Shown in pieces: positions 36,040 through 46,934 of a DNA stretch of 64,000 nt. The DNA is taken from the NCBI GenBank assembly GCA_013368325.1, contig JAACJK010000169.1, forward strand, positions 434,001 through 498,000. The letters are read 5' to 3'. Below the pieces are notes generated by a model, which was given only the letters and a program-made list of their open reading frames with translations, was not told where the DNA came from and made no database searches. The position numbers and the translations under genes are program-made. This stretch comes from Ephemerocybe angulata. Its lineage: Eukaryota > Basidiomycota > Agaricomycetes > Agaricales > Psathyrellaceae. Position 1 is the first letter of the stretch, and each line of letters opens with the position of its first letter.

Positions 36040-36480
36040 TAGGGAATGATCATGATGTCGCGTATTCCTGGACGCGTGTTAAATACAAGAGCTCGGAAGA
36101 CAAGCCAGAGATGGTTTAAGATAAGGTTATGACAGGTGCCTTCGTGAAGGCTTACCTGGGTCCAACTTCCTTCCTGTTTGAGAGGGATGCGGATGACGAC
36201 GTTTGGGCGCTTAAGAGTGCCAAGACCGGGCCCGTGCGCAATGTTGGAGAAGGAGAGCATCTGGGCTCCTGCGATTGCTCTGATTTGGATGGGGCGGATA
36301 TTTGGAATATCTTCCTATGCATTTGATCTCAACGGGACTCTGACTCAGGCCCAGGGAGGACCCATCTATCCTAGGACCGATATACATGGGCGCCTGGAGC
36401 GTGTGAACGCTTCGATTGATTTCATCACGATGCTTTCATTTGCCAACTCCCCGCATGCCTTCCTTCCCTCTTAACCAACA
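36040..36480. repeat. upstream module of the SOD-GNV unit (copy B)
   Basis: Matches 47260-47700 closely (GTATTCCTGGACGCGTGTTA; TTTGGGCGCTTAAG; CCATCTATCCTAGGACCGAT), with weaker matches at 44200-44340, 50190-50430 and 52880-53130. A small frame starts MTGAFVKAYLGPTSFLFERD in copy B and MTGAFVMAYLGPASFLFERD in copy E, but it is short, its ends differ between copies and no domain is seen, so it is not called a gene. It shows that the amplified unit extends well upstream of SOD. Confidence 0.7.
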
Positions 36481-36548
36481 CACGTCACCACCATCCTTGC
36501 CCTACCTCTCCGTCACTGACCTCCACCAGCCCACCCGATAGAATACCA

Positions 36549-37297
36549 ATGGAGAGCACGTTCCCTTCCCCTCTCTAGTCACACAGTGCGCTCGAGCCCT
36601 CCATCTGCGAGCATAGCATAACGCGGCACCACACCAAGCACCACCAGACCTACGTCAACGCCCTCAACGCCGCCGAGGCTGCCTACACCAATGCATCCAC
36701 GCCCAAGGAGCGCATCCCACTCCTGGCCTCCCTGAAGTTCAACGAAGGAGGTGGGTTCGCCCATCCCCGCTATCAGATCGTGCAGCGCACGTCGTCGTCG
36801 TCGCGTATCGCCCTATCCCATCATCTAATCTAATCTAATTTCGGCCTCCTCCATCGTCTCCCAGGCCACATCAACCGTTCCCTCTTCTAGGACCTCGCGC
36901 CCTCCGCCGCCGCCAACAAGGGCACCGGCGGCGTGCTCAAGGACGGCCGCTCAAGTCCCCCATCGAGCAGGTCTGGGGCTCGCTCGACAGCATCCAGGGC
37001 AGCGGCTGGGTCTGGCTAGGGTACAACACTCAGACTAAGCGTCTTGAGATCGCGACTACGCCCAACCAGGACCCCCTCCTCAGACTCGTTCCTATTATCG
37101 GTGTCGATATCTGGGAGCATGCGTTCTACTTGCAGTATTTGAACGTTAAGCCCGACGTGAGTATTTCTGAGTTCAGCTCGCATCGATTGTGGGGTGCTAA
37201 TCGATTGGTTGTAGTACCTTAACGCTATTTGGAACGTTATCAACTTCGAGGAGGCTGAGGCCCGCTTGTCGAGGCTTCCGGCAACTCCAAGCTCTAA
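36549..37297 (+). pseudogene. SOD copy B, broken
   Basis: Matches the intact SOD in order: exon 1 ([20 protein letters not shown] is fully kept), the first intron with CTAATCTAATCTAA, exon 2 and exon 3. Breaks: codon 10 is TAG where the parent has TAC; one base is lost in KDGPLKS; and about 40 bp covering [12 protein letters not shown] are deleted before [10 protein letters not shown]. No intact product is possible. Confidence 0.9.
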
Positions 37298-37454
37298 GCG
37301 CGATCCACCAACGGAGCGATGCACGAGCTTGAAGAACTGAAGGAAATGAAACCAATTGAACATGTATAGTATACCTACAAAACCGTCGACAATGTCATGT
37401 GTGCCGTTGCATAACCTAACCTTCGTCTCCTCATTGGTCGATTCTTTCATCGGG

Positions 37455-38127
37455 TTAGAGGTCAGACGGAAGTAAGCTCGGCTCGTCTGCGCTTTGGCGG
37501 GTAGAAATTGCCTCTTTACATCGCTGAAAGAGTCGCCGGAGCATCGCACGCATGCCTGAGTACTTCCTCGTCTCTTTCGTGTCCTCCGATGCGTCGGTGT
37601 CGCGTAGCGCGTCGCGGCTTAGGTTGCCCTTCCCTGCAAGATCGTCGATCTTTGCTTGGTGCAGTACTCCTGGAGGCGAGCGAGATATGTACATACGCCG
37701 CGTCAATAAGATACGAAGAGTTGGGGAACAGATTAAGTTGCCTACCGTGGTTCGTGCCGATGTTTATATTCCCGGCGTGGTGGATGTGGTATGACGTCGA
37801 GCGGACGACGATGATCCGTCGCGGTTTGCGGGCGCGAGGTATAGCGCGGGATTTGATTTTGTTGCCATTGGGGTGCTGTGGCGATTCTGAGATGTGCGTC
37901 AAATCGCTAGGCTGCAACACGTCTTCTCCGTCGCCAACTTCCCCCCTGCAACCCAGCCGATGAAACCAGCGAAACCGCTTGGCTGGAAGGTGCTGCTCTG
38001 TTCGACCTGCCGTGCGTGTTATCCTCCTTAACCCATCCCTCTTCTGACCCACGTCTCCAGCAGTCATTACCGCTATCTTGCCAATTGATGAGGGGAGGTG
38101 ATTTTCTGTTTGTGTAGGGCTTGACAT
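37455..38127 (-). CDS. GNV family protein B
   Basis: Exons 38127-37746 and 37669-37455 with a 76 nt GTAGGC...CCAG intron in phase 1 give 198 residues. Core: RRIIVVRSTSYHIHHA then GNINIGTNHG. After the intron come GVLHQAKIDD, GNLSRDAL, SEDTKETRK and the basic helix MRAMLRRLFQRCKEA. The N-terminal 75 residues differ from the other copies (MSSPTQTENHLPSS onward), suggesting the 5' end was joined to new DNA. The gene is tail to tail with broken SOD copy B, 157 bp between stops. The frame is fully open although its SOD neighbour has decayed. Confidence 0.7.
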
Positions 38128-38159
38128 AGTGATTGGGCGGGTTCAAGTTGTACGGTTCA

Positions 38160-38620
38160 AGGGGACATCCAAGGTGCACACGACTATAGTCTAGAGGTAG
38201 TATAATGTAGTTTAGTGCACTTCACCACATGTGTAGTATCTTTAGCAATGAATCATTATTCCCCATACTCATACTGTTTCTCTGAGAGCCGTCCTAATAT
38301 GACATTATACCAGTACAAATGGTGACATATGTAGGTTCCACCTGCACTTTTGCGCACCTGCAAAAGTCAAGGGTACCTATGCAGGTAAAATACCCTAGCT
38401 TGTATAAGTCCGAGTGTCATTTTGCTACTTATGGACTTATAGCTACTTCTACGGACTTTTGTACTTATAAAAGTTCGCAGAAGTACCCCAATAAGACCTC
38501 GTACGTACATTTACCGATGCGGCGGTCCAATACTGTACTTCAGGGGGTAAGCGACGTTCACTCCATTCTTAGTCCACTGGATGTGGTTTTTGTTTTTGCC
38601 GTGGTCGTTAGCCTACAAAT
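38160..38620. repeat. AT-rich block with nested inverted repeats
   Basis: Contains ACTTTTGC-GCACCT-GCAAAAGT (8 bp arms, near 38347), GGGTA..TACCC, and repeated AAGTCCG/CGGACTT words around TACTTATA (38400-38475). Composition differs sharply from the neighbours. It may be the end of a mobile element; no coding sense. Confidence 0.4.
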
Positions 38621-38629
38621 TTGAGTGAA

Positions 38630-40600
38630 TCATGATAAGACGCAGCAGTGCTCAGCGGCGACAAACGTACAACTTTTAACGAATCAAAGTGCGTGCTGCA
38701 CACCAAGCAGACGTAGCTATCGTGCACAACGGGAGAGGGAGGAGGCGAGCCAGACCTGCGTTGAAGGCGGTCTTCGAGTTCATTTACGAGGTCCCTAGTT
38801 GAGAGCTCGGCCAGGTCTTGTCGTGTTGAGAGTAGGGAGTCTTAGAAAGCCCGCGTTGCGAGTTCGTTGATGTGTTCTCTCCCCTCGTGGGTATACTTCA
38901 CGGATTCACAGTGGAGGGGCGCGTTAGTAACGACGGGGCCTTTGAGAATATGCATATACATACATCGCTTCGAGCGTGTACCACAGAAAAGAAGGCAGTA
39001 AGGGGTATGAAGGCAATCAACGAGAGGCGCATAATGGGACCTGGACTGGTAGTTGGGGAACTGGGGGCGGGGGTAGATATGGTCTATGTTGCTGGCACTG
39101 GCGCCGTGTCTTATATCTATGTCGGGCGTGGGCATCATATGACGTCTGCTGCTCGTTCCATGTTGTGAGGAGAGGCTGTAGCACTGGGGTGGCCGTCCGT
39201 TGCAGCCGAGGGACCACCGCCGCCATACCCGCAGGATATGTCTCACAGGGCGCTTACAAAGGACCCTGATCAACGCTGATGAGCGCCGGGCCGTCGTGTG
39301 AATGAGCGCCGAACTGGCCAGCCCCACATGTGATAGCGTCGGCACTGGTTTATTATCTGGTAAGCTTACTATGGTGTACCGGAGTGTCACGCTACGTTTC
39401 AGCGATTGCCGAAATTTATTTGGCTAAGTAAGCGTGGCGGGTGAGGTCGCCATACTCGGGCTGCTCGGCTGAAACCCCCTTGAGGGCGATGTGCTGCTGC
39501 GACTAGTATAATTCGAATGTCCTAAGGCTCTGAAACATACTCTCATGGATTCAGCTCAACGAGACTTTGACTTTCACAGTGTTAAATTTGGACCCATTCA
39601 GATGTTCACGGAAAGGAGATTGGTCCCGTTGGAACTAAGGGAGGTTTCTTACTTCTCGCGTCCGAATTCGGGATATAGAGGGAAGTGTGCATCAACGCCG
39701 GGGTGCGTCTGGTAAGCGCTCATGAGTTTTCACTTGGGTGACCGGGTCCTATTCAGATGTTAACGGAAAGCTGATTGGTCCATTCCAAAGATCTTGCTCC
39801 GTTCTCGCTGCGCTGCGTGTGCACTGCTTGCCAACAAGAGAGTTGGCTCTCTTACTCCATAATATTCTGTAGCCATACTTGAGTCCTTCGAAGCCGACTG
39901 GGCATTTGGACTTCCTGCCGAATCTAGCGCCAGGGTATCAACCGGGGTTCTCACCTAGCGGCCCTGGCCTCGTCGCAAGAACATACCGCAGAGGGTTGCC
40001 TATTAGTAGGCAGAAGCTTAGGTGAGCCCGTTGTGGCCCTTTTGGGAGGGCGATGTTGGCAGTTGCACAGCACAAAGCGCTTCTTGACGCTCGCCCACCG
40101 AGACGTTTGATGGCCCCTGGCGGTATTCGGAACAGAGACTGGTGCGGGAAACAGTGGTACCTGACCAGAAAGCTTAAGTTGATCTAGGAAGGCATGATAA
40201 TAGAGGAACCCCGCAAACCGCAGAGTACGAGCAATCTGGGGCAGAATACACTACCGAGTTTAAAGCCGGCCTCCGAAATTTCCTGTTAAACTCTCTAGGA
40301 AGTAGACAATTCAGCAGGGGAAGGATCAAGAACGCGCACACGAGCTCACCAACTTGCGTCGGTCATGCGAACTACTCGGAGGAAGGCACGGATTACGATA
40401 ATTGTAGCTCAGGAGCCTGCACGTATTGTATGCACAACATACGGAGGAGAGTGCGGCAACCTGTCAAATGGCGTGTGGGAAAGGAATTAGAGAGAGTATT
40501 GCACGCGGTTGCTCAAGGCTTTGGTATCACGATTGATGGGACTTAAGCGCCCGTACTGTTCACTATGCGCGTGGTTCGTGGATGTCTAAGGCTCAGTCCA
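38630..40600. other. no recognisable gene
   Basis: Open frames up to 182 codons exist (38842-39390, minus) without domain or splice logic. A short direct repeat (CAGATGTTcACGGAAAG-like) occurs near 39600 and 39755. Confidence 0.45.
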
Positions 40601-41365
40601 CGAGGTGAGCGATTAGATCATTTATTCTTCCCACAATTTCGATAAGCGCCCACATGGTCGACAAGCACGTCACATGCCAGGACGGCAGATCCCCGGTTAC
40701 ACAACCCCGACGCATGACAGCCTAGTCTTACCATGAGGAGAATCCTGGAGAATCGCATAGACTCCCTTGGGTCCAAGAAGTGGATGGTGAAGGCGCAACG
40801 ATGCGTCTGAGTGCGAAGGGGGTTCGGGCCTCGTTGTCGACGACTCACGTAGCTCGTAGTGTAGAGGAAATAGATGTATTCTGGCGCAGAGAGGGAATCG
40901 GAAGGAGAGTGGGTGAGCTACATGGGGGGAAGAAGCTAAGGAACAAAACGGAACGATCTCGACATAAAAAACATATCGGAAAGCTCCGAAACTCCGACAT
41001 AGGGGCATCCATGATCTAAATGAGGTGACGTGATCGGCGCGTACGCCGGTCGCGTTCCCTACAATGGATACAGAGGACGAACATGGTTGTGAGGGGGGCT
41101 TGGCGATGCTTGAAACAAGCAAGAAGTGTGGATGTGTGTGCATCGCCTCTTCAACTCAGTACGCCATGTGGGCATCTATTTTGGGAACTACATCCATCAC
41201 CAAGACGGGATCTGCTCCGTGAGATTTTCGTTGATAGCGGGAGCCCTGACTTAGTCGCCTTTCTATATAAGAGGGGGAAGATTGGAGAAAATCATTACGG
41301 CAGTCGCAAGAATTCAAACTTATCCACTCCCTCCTCTATCGACGAATCATCAGCTCAAAACCAGA

Positions 41366-41931
41366 ATGAGGCTCATCTTGGGACCAGTCTTGCCACTCGT
41401 CCTTCTGATATCTTCCCTTGGCCTCTTAGCAAATGCATACATCGTACGTACTCTAGTAACGCTCTGTCGCAGGATCACGACGAGTTCATTGCTCGCTCTG
41501 CAATGGACGGCCTGAGCATGCGTGGCGAGAGCCTCGCTGTTCCCTTCCAGCACTCCCTGCGGGAATTCCTCGAAGGGGCGGTGGGCGTGTACAAGCGCTC
41601 ACTCGGCGAGTACGAAGACGGCATCCTCGAAGCGCGTGTTCCCCGTCCTGTGACCGTGATCATCGAAATCATGGATACCGGAACCTTCCTACCCCAAAGG
41701 ACAGTGCCATCCAACACAGTTCTCAGGGAATTGGTATCTCCTGAAGTCGTACACAGTCTGGGCCGGCCGGGGCTGCCCGCGGGTGGCGTCTCGTTTACTA
41801 CGGTTGACCAGCATGGGCAACGACACCTCCGCATGGCGAAGACCATCGATGAAAACCACCTTCTAGATCCTATTATTTTCTTGGCGGCGCGGCCAACGGA
41901 CCGACTACTTTCACCGCCAGCAACGCCCTGA
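41366..41931 (+). CDS. small secreted protein, ubiquitin-like C-terminal half (copy 2)
   Basis: Paralogue of the 16548 gene. Exon 1 (41366-41443) encodes a nearly identical signal peptide (MRLILGPVLPLVLLISSLGL...). Exon 2 (41473-41931) continues DHDEFIARSAMDGLSMRGES; 178 residues in all. The intron is only 29 nt (GTACGT...CGCAG), 20 nt shorter than in copy 1, very small even for fungi. If it is not spliced, the exon 2 frame is open back to an ATG at 41083 and would give a 282-residue protein without a signal peptide. The first 50 mature residues are well conserved; the C-terminal half has diverged strongly (SNTVLRELVSPEVVHSL, then KTIDENHLLDPIIFLAARP) but keeps the strand pattern that suggests a beta-grasp fold. 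TATA and upstream DNA are also duplicated. Confidence 0.65.
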
Positions 41932-42009
41932 GTTGGGAAGGGGAAGTGAAAACCTGCAACAGTGCAAGGAGACAGGCTCCTAATCCAGCCACTCGTATCG
42001 CGCGTTGGG

Positions 42010-42375
42010 AGGACCCCCGAATATACCATATGGAGGCCGGGGTCAAAATCCCGAGGTCCGTGTCCGGAATTTCTGAAGCCCATGTCCGGAATTTTTCACC
42101 GGCATAAGGGTCAAAATACCCCAAAAGAGGTAGTGAATGTTGCAAATATTCGATTTTTCGGCTTTTTTTCGATTTTTTCGGCCAGCGCTTACGCGCTGGC
42201 CCCTTCCAGGCCCGTTCCGACCGCCCCACATGTCCGGAATTTGCACCCAGCCTCCGCGCCAAAACCCCCCAAATCGTGTCCGGAATGCCAATTTTGCGAC
42301 CCGGCCTTCGGCCGGGTAGGCCAAAATCGCGTCCGGAAACGCCCCCGGCCTATATAGGGTATATTCGGGGGTCCT
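42010..42375. mobile_element. hAT-type MITE (366 bp)
   Basis: Terminal inverted repeats AGGACCCCCGAATATACC (42010-42027 and reverse complement 42358-42375), imperfectly extending to about 35 bp, are flanked by an exact 8 bp target duplication GCGTTGGG (42002-42009 and 42376-42383). Eight-base duplications are the hallmark of the hAT superfamily. Inside, the word GTCCGGAA occurs about five times (for example near 42061, 42084, 42231), a layout like subterminal transposase-binding sites. There is no coding frame, so it must be mobilised in trans. Confidence 0.9.
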
Positions 42376-42509
42376 GCGTTGGGTCGAATCTGAGAACTTG
42401 CTGAGAACGATCAGGAGATTGTTTGGTTGATGACTTCTGAATTTCTGATGTAAATGTTTCGATCCCATCATCTAATCTAATCTACTCGGCCTCCTCCGTC
42501 ATCTTGCAG

Positions 42510-42955
42510 GCCAGATCAACCGCTCCCTAGGACCCCGCGCCCTCCGCCGCCGCCAACAAGGGCACCGGCGGCGTCCTTAAGGACGGCCCGCTCAAGTCCG
42601 CCATCGAGCAGGTCTGGGGCTCGCTTCAAGGAGTTCAACACCGTGACCCTCGGCATCCATCGGCTGGGGTTGGCACGGGTACAACATACACACACACACA
42701 CACACTTCGCGACCACGCCCAACCAGAATCCCCTCCTCAGCCTTGTTCCTGTTATTGGCGTCGATATTTGGGAGCACGTGTTGTACTTGCAGTACTTGAA
42801 CGTTGGGCCCGATGTGCGTATTTTTGACTGGGTTTTACGGCGCGCGTGTGCTAATGCGATGTGGATTGTAGTACCTTAACCCTATCTGGAACGTTATCAA
42901 CTTCGAGGAGGCTGAGACCCGCCTCGTCGAGGCTTCCGACTCCCCCAAACTCTAG
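42510..42955 (+). pseudogene. SOD copy C, 5'-truncated
   Basis: Begins at the exon 2 acceptor (CTTGCAG near 42509); exon 1 is absent and the hAT MITE lies just upstream. The SLFWKNLA codons are damaged, a deletion removes most of SLDALKK, and the [11 protein letters not shown] segment is replaced by a (CA)n run. [15 protein letters not shown] and the last exon ([20 protein letters not shown]) remain readable. Confidence 0.88.
42686..42705. repeat. (CA)n microsatellite in SOD copy C
   Basis: About nine CA units replace codons of the parent gene, direct evidence that this copy is non-functional. Confidence 0.9.
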
Positions 42956-43092
42956 GAGCGACGTACGAGCACGAAGAGCTGAGCGAAGTGAGTCTAAGCC
43001 AACTTGTATAGTATACGATTACATGGACAATGTCATGTGTTCCGTTGCATAACCTAAGGGTGTCTCCGTCAGAGTGTCCCCTCATCCTTCTC

Positions 43093-43560
43093 CTAGGTTG
43101 GACAGGACGGGGTTGGGCCTTGCTCGTCTGTCGTTCGGCGTGTAAAGATTCTTTCTTTCCATCGCTGGAGGAGTTGCCTAATCATCGCGCGGATTCCTGG
43201 ACCCTTCGTCCCCTTTCGCATGTCCTCCGAGATACACGGACCGCGCAGGGCCTCCTGATTGCGACTGATGTTTCCTCGCGGTGCAAGATCATCGACCTTC
43301 GATTGGTATAATAGTCCTGCAGAGCGTCTCGTCATTAATATGGTGCTAATACGAAGGGGTGGCCAAAGGGGAGGCGGAGGAGAGCGTAACACACCATTGT
43401 TCGTGCCAAAGTTTACGTTCCCCGCCTGGTGGAAGTGGTATGAAGCCGAGGGCGAGACCACGATAATGTGTTGCGCTGCATGTGCATGGGGTTGTGCGAT
43501 GGTAAAAGTTATGCCATTGGAGTACTCTGGCGACTCTGTAGGGATGGTTTTATCCTGCAT
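43093..43560 (-). CDS. GNV family protein C
   Basis: Exons 43560-43395 and 43316-43093, 78 nt intron in phase 1 (GTGTGT...GCAG; length divisible by three and without a stop, so an unspliced reading is also open). 129 residues. Core: HIIVVSPSASYHFHQA then GNVNFGTNNG; exon 2 gives GLLYQSKVDD, GNISRNQEALRGPCISED, IRAMIRQLLQRWKERI. The start is the MQD that is internal in protein A; the homologous upstream ATG is one base out of frame here, so the N-terminus is shorter. Faces SOD copy C with 137 bp between stops. Confidence 0.7.
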   Translation of the reverse strand: MQDKTIPTESPEYSNGITFTIAQPHAHAAQHIIVVSPSASYHFHQAGNVNFGTNNGVLRSPPPPLWPPLRISTILMTRRSAGLLYQSKVDDLAPRGNISRNQEALRGPCISEDMRKGTKGPGIRAMIRQLLQRWKERIFTRRTTDEQGPTPSCPT

Positions 43561-43619
43561 TGTAGTAAATTGGGGGAAATGCGATGGGCGGGGAAGGGGA
43601 CGAAGGGTTCATAGCGTGA

Positions 43620-44400
43620 AGCAGGCTTTATATCAAACAAACGTGGCGGAGCGCTTAGAAGAAGTGTACCGGTGTGTCACATTACGTCCGGTAGCTTTCC
43701 ACAGAAATAGGCGCTGCACTTGCAGGTCTCTCCAAGGACCCCGCATAAAGTACGCGCTCACCCTTTCACAAATCACAGCACTTCACGGCGGCAAAAAGAC
43801 CTGGACCTCCCGGAGGTATCATTTAAGACCCCACATCCCTGATGCGCGATATTGTCGCTGTATCCCTTGGTATGCTGTCGCAACTCTGTGAGATGTTTTT
43901 GTCTTCCATTGGTCTGATGGTATTTGGATTAAGGATCCGGTGTCATACCCTTCTGGACGGTCACGAACTCCAGGAGGGCTCGGCTTAGTTTAATCCGGGT
44001 GCTACTGATAGCACTATGAGACAGTGTATACTACTTAGCTACATGCGACAGGGATATACTGTGGGGACAGGGTACCGCCGGGCCTTCGCCAACAGTGCCT
44101 GTGCTTGGTGGATATATTACACAGGACTGTACTGGAGGGATAAGATTCAGGAATTTCATGGGCGGTTGCTGCCTGTACTCGGTAATTTCCGGGACATTGG
44201 AGATCAAGCGCAGGCGAGCGGCATCCTGAATCTAAGAGGGCGCTTAAAGACTGACGATGGGGCGGGCCGGGAACGTGTGAGCGGTTCATTGATGGGATCA
44301 AGTCCTTTCATTCACCAATCCGGCGTGCCTTCCTTCCTTCAACCATGACGAGGCCACCACCATGCTTGCCCTGCCTTTCCATCCCAGACCCCACCGTCAG
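43620..44400. other. spacer between units C and D
   Basis: No gene seen. 44200-44340 is a decayed upstream module (GGGCGCTTAA at 44238; ATGCCTTCCTTCC-like end). Confidence 0.5.
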
Positions 44401-44416
44401 AATCGATGGAATAGCT

Positions 44417-45266
44417 ATGGAGAACAGGTACTCTCCCCTCCCTCAGTCGCACAATGCGCTCGAGCCCTACAGCTCCGAGCGGTTCATGAGACCTACGCCA
44501 ACACCCTATACGTCGCTGAGCTAGTATACACCAAGCTTCCCATGCTCAAGGGGCGCATCTCCCTCTAGGCCTCCCCGAGGCCTCCCCCAAGGTCGACGGC
44601 GGAGATGAGCCTTCGAACGTCCCCGCTATCACATCTCCCATCTCGCCGTCCGCCGCGTCATCGCGTCATCACCCGCCCATCCACATCTGTTCTACTCTAG
44701 TCGACATCTCGTAGACCGCTGGCGCAGAACCTCGCATCCTTCGCTGTTGCAGGCAAGGGCAACGGTGTTACTCTCGAGGTGAGTGCTCGCCCTGCCAGCG
44801 CCCACCTTCCCCACTATCACATCGCCCCAATCCCGCCATCTAATCCCGCCGAGTGCAAGGGCAACGGCGGCGTCCTCAAGAATCGCCCGCTCAACTCCAC
44901 CATTGAGCAGGTCTCGGGCTCGCCCGACGCGCTCAAGAAGGAGTTCAACACCGCGACCCTTGGGATCCAGGGAAGCGGCCGGGGCTGGCTCAGGTATACC
45001 ACCCAGACTAAGTGTCTTGAGATCGCTACCACGCCTAACCAGGATCCCCTCCTCAGCCTCGTTCCTATTATCGGTGTCGATATCTGGGAGCACGCGTTCT
45101 ACCTTCAGTACTTGAACGCTAAGTCCGACCTGCGTATTTCTGACTTCACATCGATTGTGGGTGTTAATGTGGTTGTGATTTTAGTACCTTAACGCTATCT
45201 GGAACGTTATCAACTTTGAGGAGGCTGAGGCGCCTCGTCGAAGGTTCCGGCTCCTCCAAGCTCTAA
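44417..45266 (+). pseudogene. SOD copy D, broken
   Basis: Exon 1 is heavily decayed (HHTKHH lost). Exon 2 is readable from [13 protein letters not shown] to [18 protein letters not shown], but the second donor is CTGCGT instead of GTGCGT, and exon 3 has lost bases in EARLVE (GAGGCGCCTCGTC). GSGRGWLRY also alters the conserved GSGWGWLGY. Confidence 0.9.
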
Positions 45267-45407
45267 GCGTGATCAGCCAACGCGGGAAGGAGAAGAACAT
45301 GATGGAAGTGAAACTAAGCAAACATGTATGGTATACCTATGAAACCGTTGACAATATCGTGCGTGACGTTGCGTAACCTAATCTCGTCTCCCTCAGAAAG
45401 TACCCGT

Positions 45408-45943
45408 CTATCTTCTCGTCCTTGAGCCCGTGTTGGAGGTAAACTCGGTGCTTTGGCGGGTAAAAATTCTCTCTTTCCATCGCTGGAAGAGTCGCCTCAG
45501 CATCGTACTCATTCGTGGGCCCTTCCTCGTCTCTCGTGTGTCCTCCGATGTCTCGATGTCGCGCAGTGTGTCGTGGTCATGATTAACATTGCCCCCCGTC
45601 GTAGGATCGTCGATTTTTGTTTGGTACAGTACTCCTGGGTGAAAGATGACTCGTCATTAGTATAGTGTTGATGCGATAGAACATAACACTCACCATTGTT
45701 CGCGCCGAAGTTTACATTCCCGGCCTGGTGGAAGTGGTATGACGTCGAGCGCGACACGACGATAATCCGTCGCGCTCTGCGGGCGCGAGGTATGGTGCGG
45801 GATTTGCTATTGGGGTGCTGTGGCAATTCTGAGATGTATGTAGGAATGTTTTCATCTAGCGTTGTAGTGAATGGTGGGGAATCCGGAGGGGACATACGGT
45901 TGACGGGCAGGGGAACGAGGCTTTTCTGAGATCCATAATCCAT
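45408..45943 (-). CDS. GNV family protein D
   Basis: Exons 45943-45694 and 45634-45408 with a 59 nt GTGAGT...CCAG intron in phase 1 give 158 residues. N-terminus Pro/Ser-rich (MDYGSQKSLVPLPVNRMSPP); core RRIIVVSRSTSYHFHQA then GNVNFGANNG; exon 2 GVLYQTKIDD, GNVNHDHDTLRDIETSEDT, then MLRRLFQRWKERIFTRQ. GNVN occurs a second time in exon 2. Faces broken SOD copy D, 141 bp between stops. Confidence 0.75.
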
Positions 45944-45944
45944 T

Positions 45945-46930
45945 TCTGGTTACGGGCCAGTGTCTGTCACTAGACTACGTCGGGCGTTAGGGCGCCTAGC
46001 GGTTGCGCCCTCGGGTGACGAGCACGGTAAAGGCACCAGGCGCTTTCGCGGAGCAATGGGGGGCCTTTGAAGTAGACGGGACATCTTTATAGTGAATGGT
46101 CAAGACGACTTCACAAATCCGCATCGCGTTCGTGAATCGTGAACCGACGGATAAGATTCATCGGGCAACACAGCTCTCCGAATTGGGAAGGACCAACAAC
46201 TCAAGAATCTGATAGAAACGTTGTGGCATGCGAGGTTCTCGGCTTTCCTGAGACGGACGCATCCTTGGTCAATTCTTGGTCGACTAGACTTGGACGGATT
46301 CTTGGTCAATTCTTGGTCAACTAGACTTGGACGGATTCTCGGCTGTATTCGATACTCATCTCATACCTCTCTCTCGTTTTCGTCCTTTCCCTCGCTTTCC
46401 CTGGCCCGACCTCGCAGCAGCAGCAGCAGCCTAGCCCGTTCCAACGTCCCAATCAGGAAGCCAGCCCCTCTTTCATTTGGTATATTCACCACGTTGCAAA
46501 TCTTCCGCCTGTCCTCCAAGGATGAGAACCTCGGGGCTGTGGCCTCCCCAAGGACCGAGCAGATACCGCTTGCTCCAAAAGCGCTTACAGGGACGCCCCT
46601 GCTTGCCTTTGTTTTCAACGCTGCTGGCAAGTTCGCGGCATACTTCCCCGGTGCGGGCACATGGTCAGACCAAGCGTCCAAAAAGACCATCTATGGACTC
46701 GATTCTGTTATCTCCAGCCCACTCCGGGCCCAATGATGCTGCTGGCCCAATCACGTATGTTACCGTTTGTGCTAGGCGGCCAACCCCCTAAATGGTGTCA
46801 AGTGCACATACTTCAATGGACCATTGGGAATCTTGATGATTTATGTACTGGGCTGCTGATGTCAGGCTGTCATGTCGTCGTGTTCGGGGGGTGGAACATT
46901 ATAACCAGGGTCTTACGAAAGGAGCCACCC
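45945..46930. other. spacer between units D and E
   Basis: No domain recognised. Open frames at 46221-46736 (+) and 46361-46690 (-) overlap and neither has family features. Contains a short tandem repeat at 46262-46340. Confidence 0.45.
46262..46340. repeat. tandem repeat, about 40 bp unit
   Basis: CTTGGTCAATTCTTGGTC(G/A) followed by ACTAGACTTGGACGGATT appears twice in a row. Confidence 0.75.
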
Positions 46931-46934
46931 AGCC

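Noticed and set aside
36129..36326. Small protein MTGAFVKAYLGPTSF in the unit upstream module
   Set aside because: Seen in copies B and E with similar starts but different ends, short and without domain; more likely passive duplication than a gene.
42137..42319. Open frames across the 42 kb element
   Set aside because: They fall inside the MITE and have no transposase similarity.
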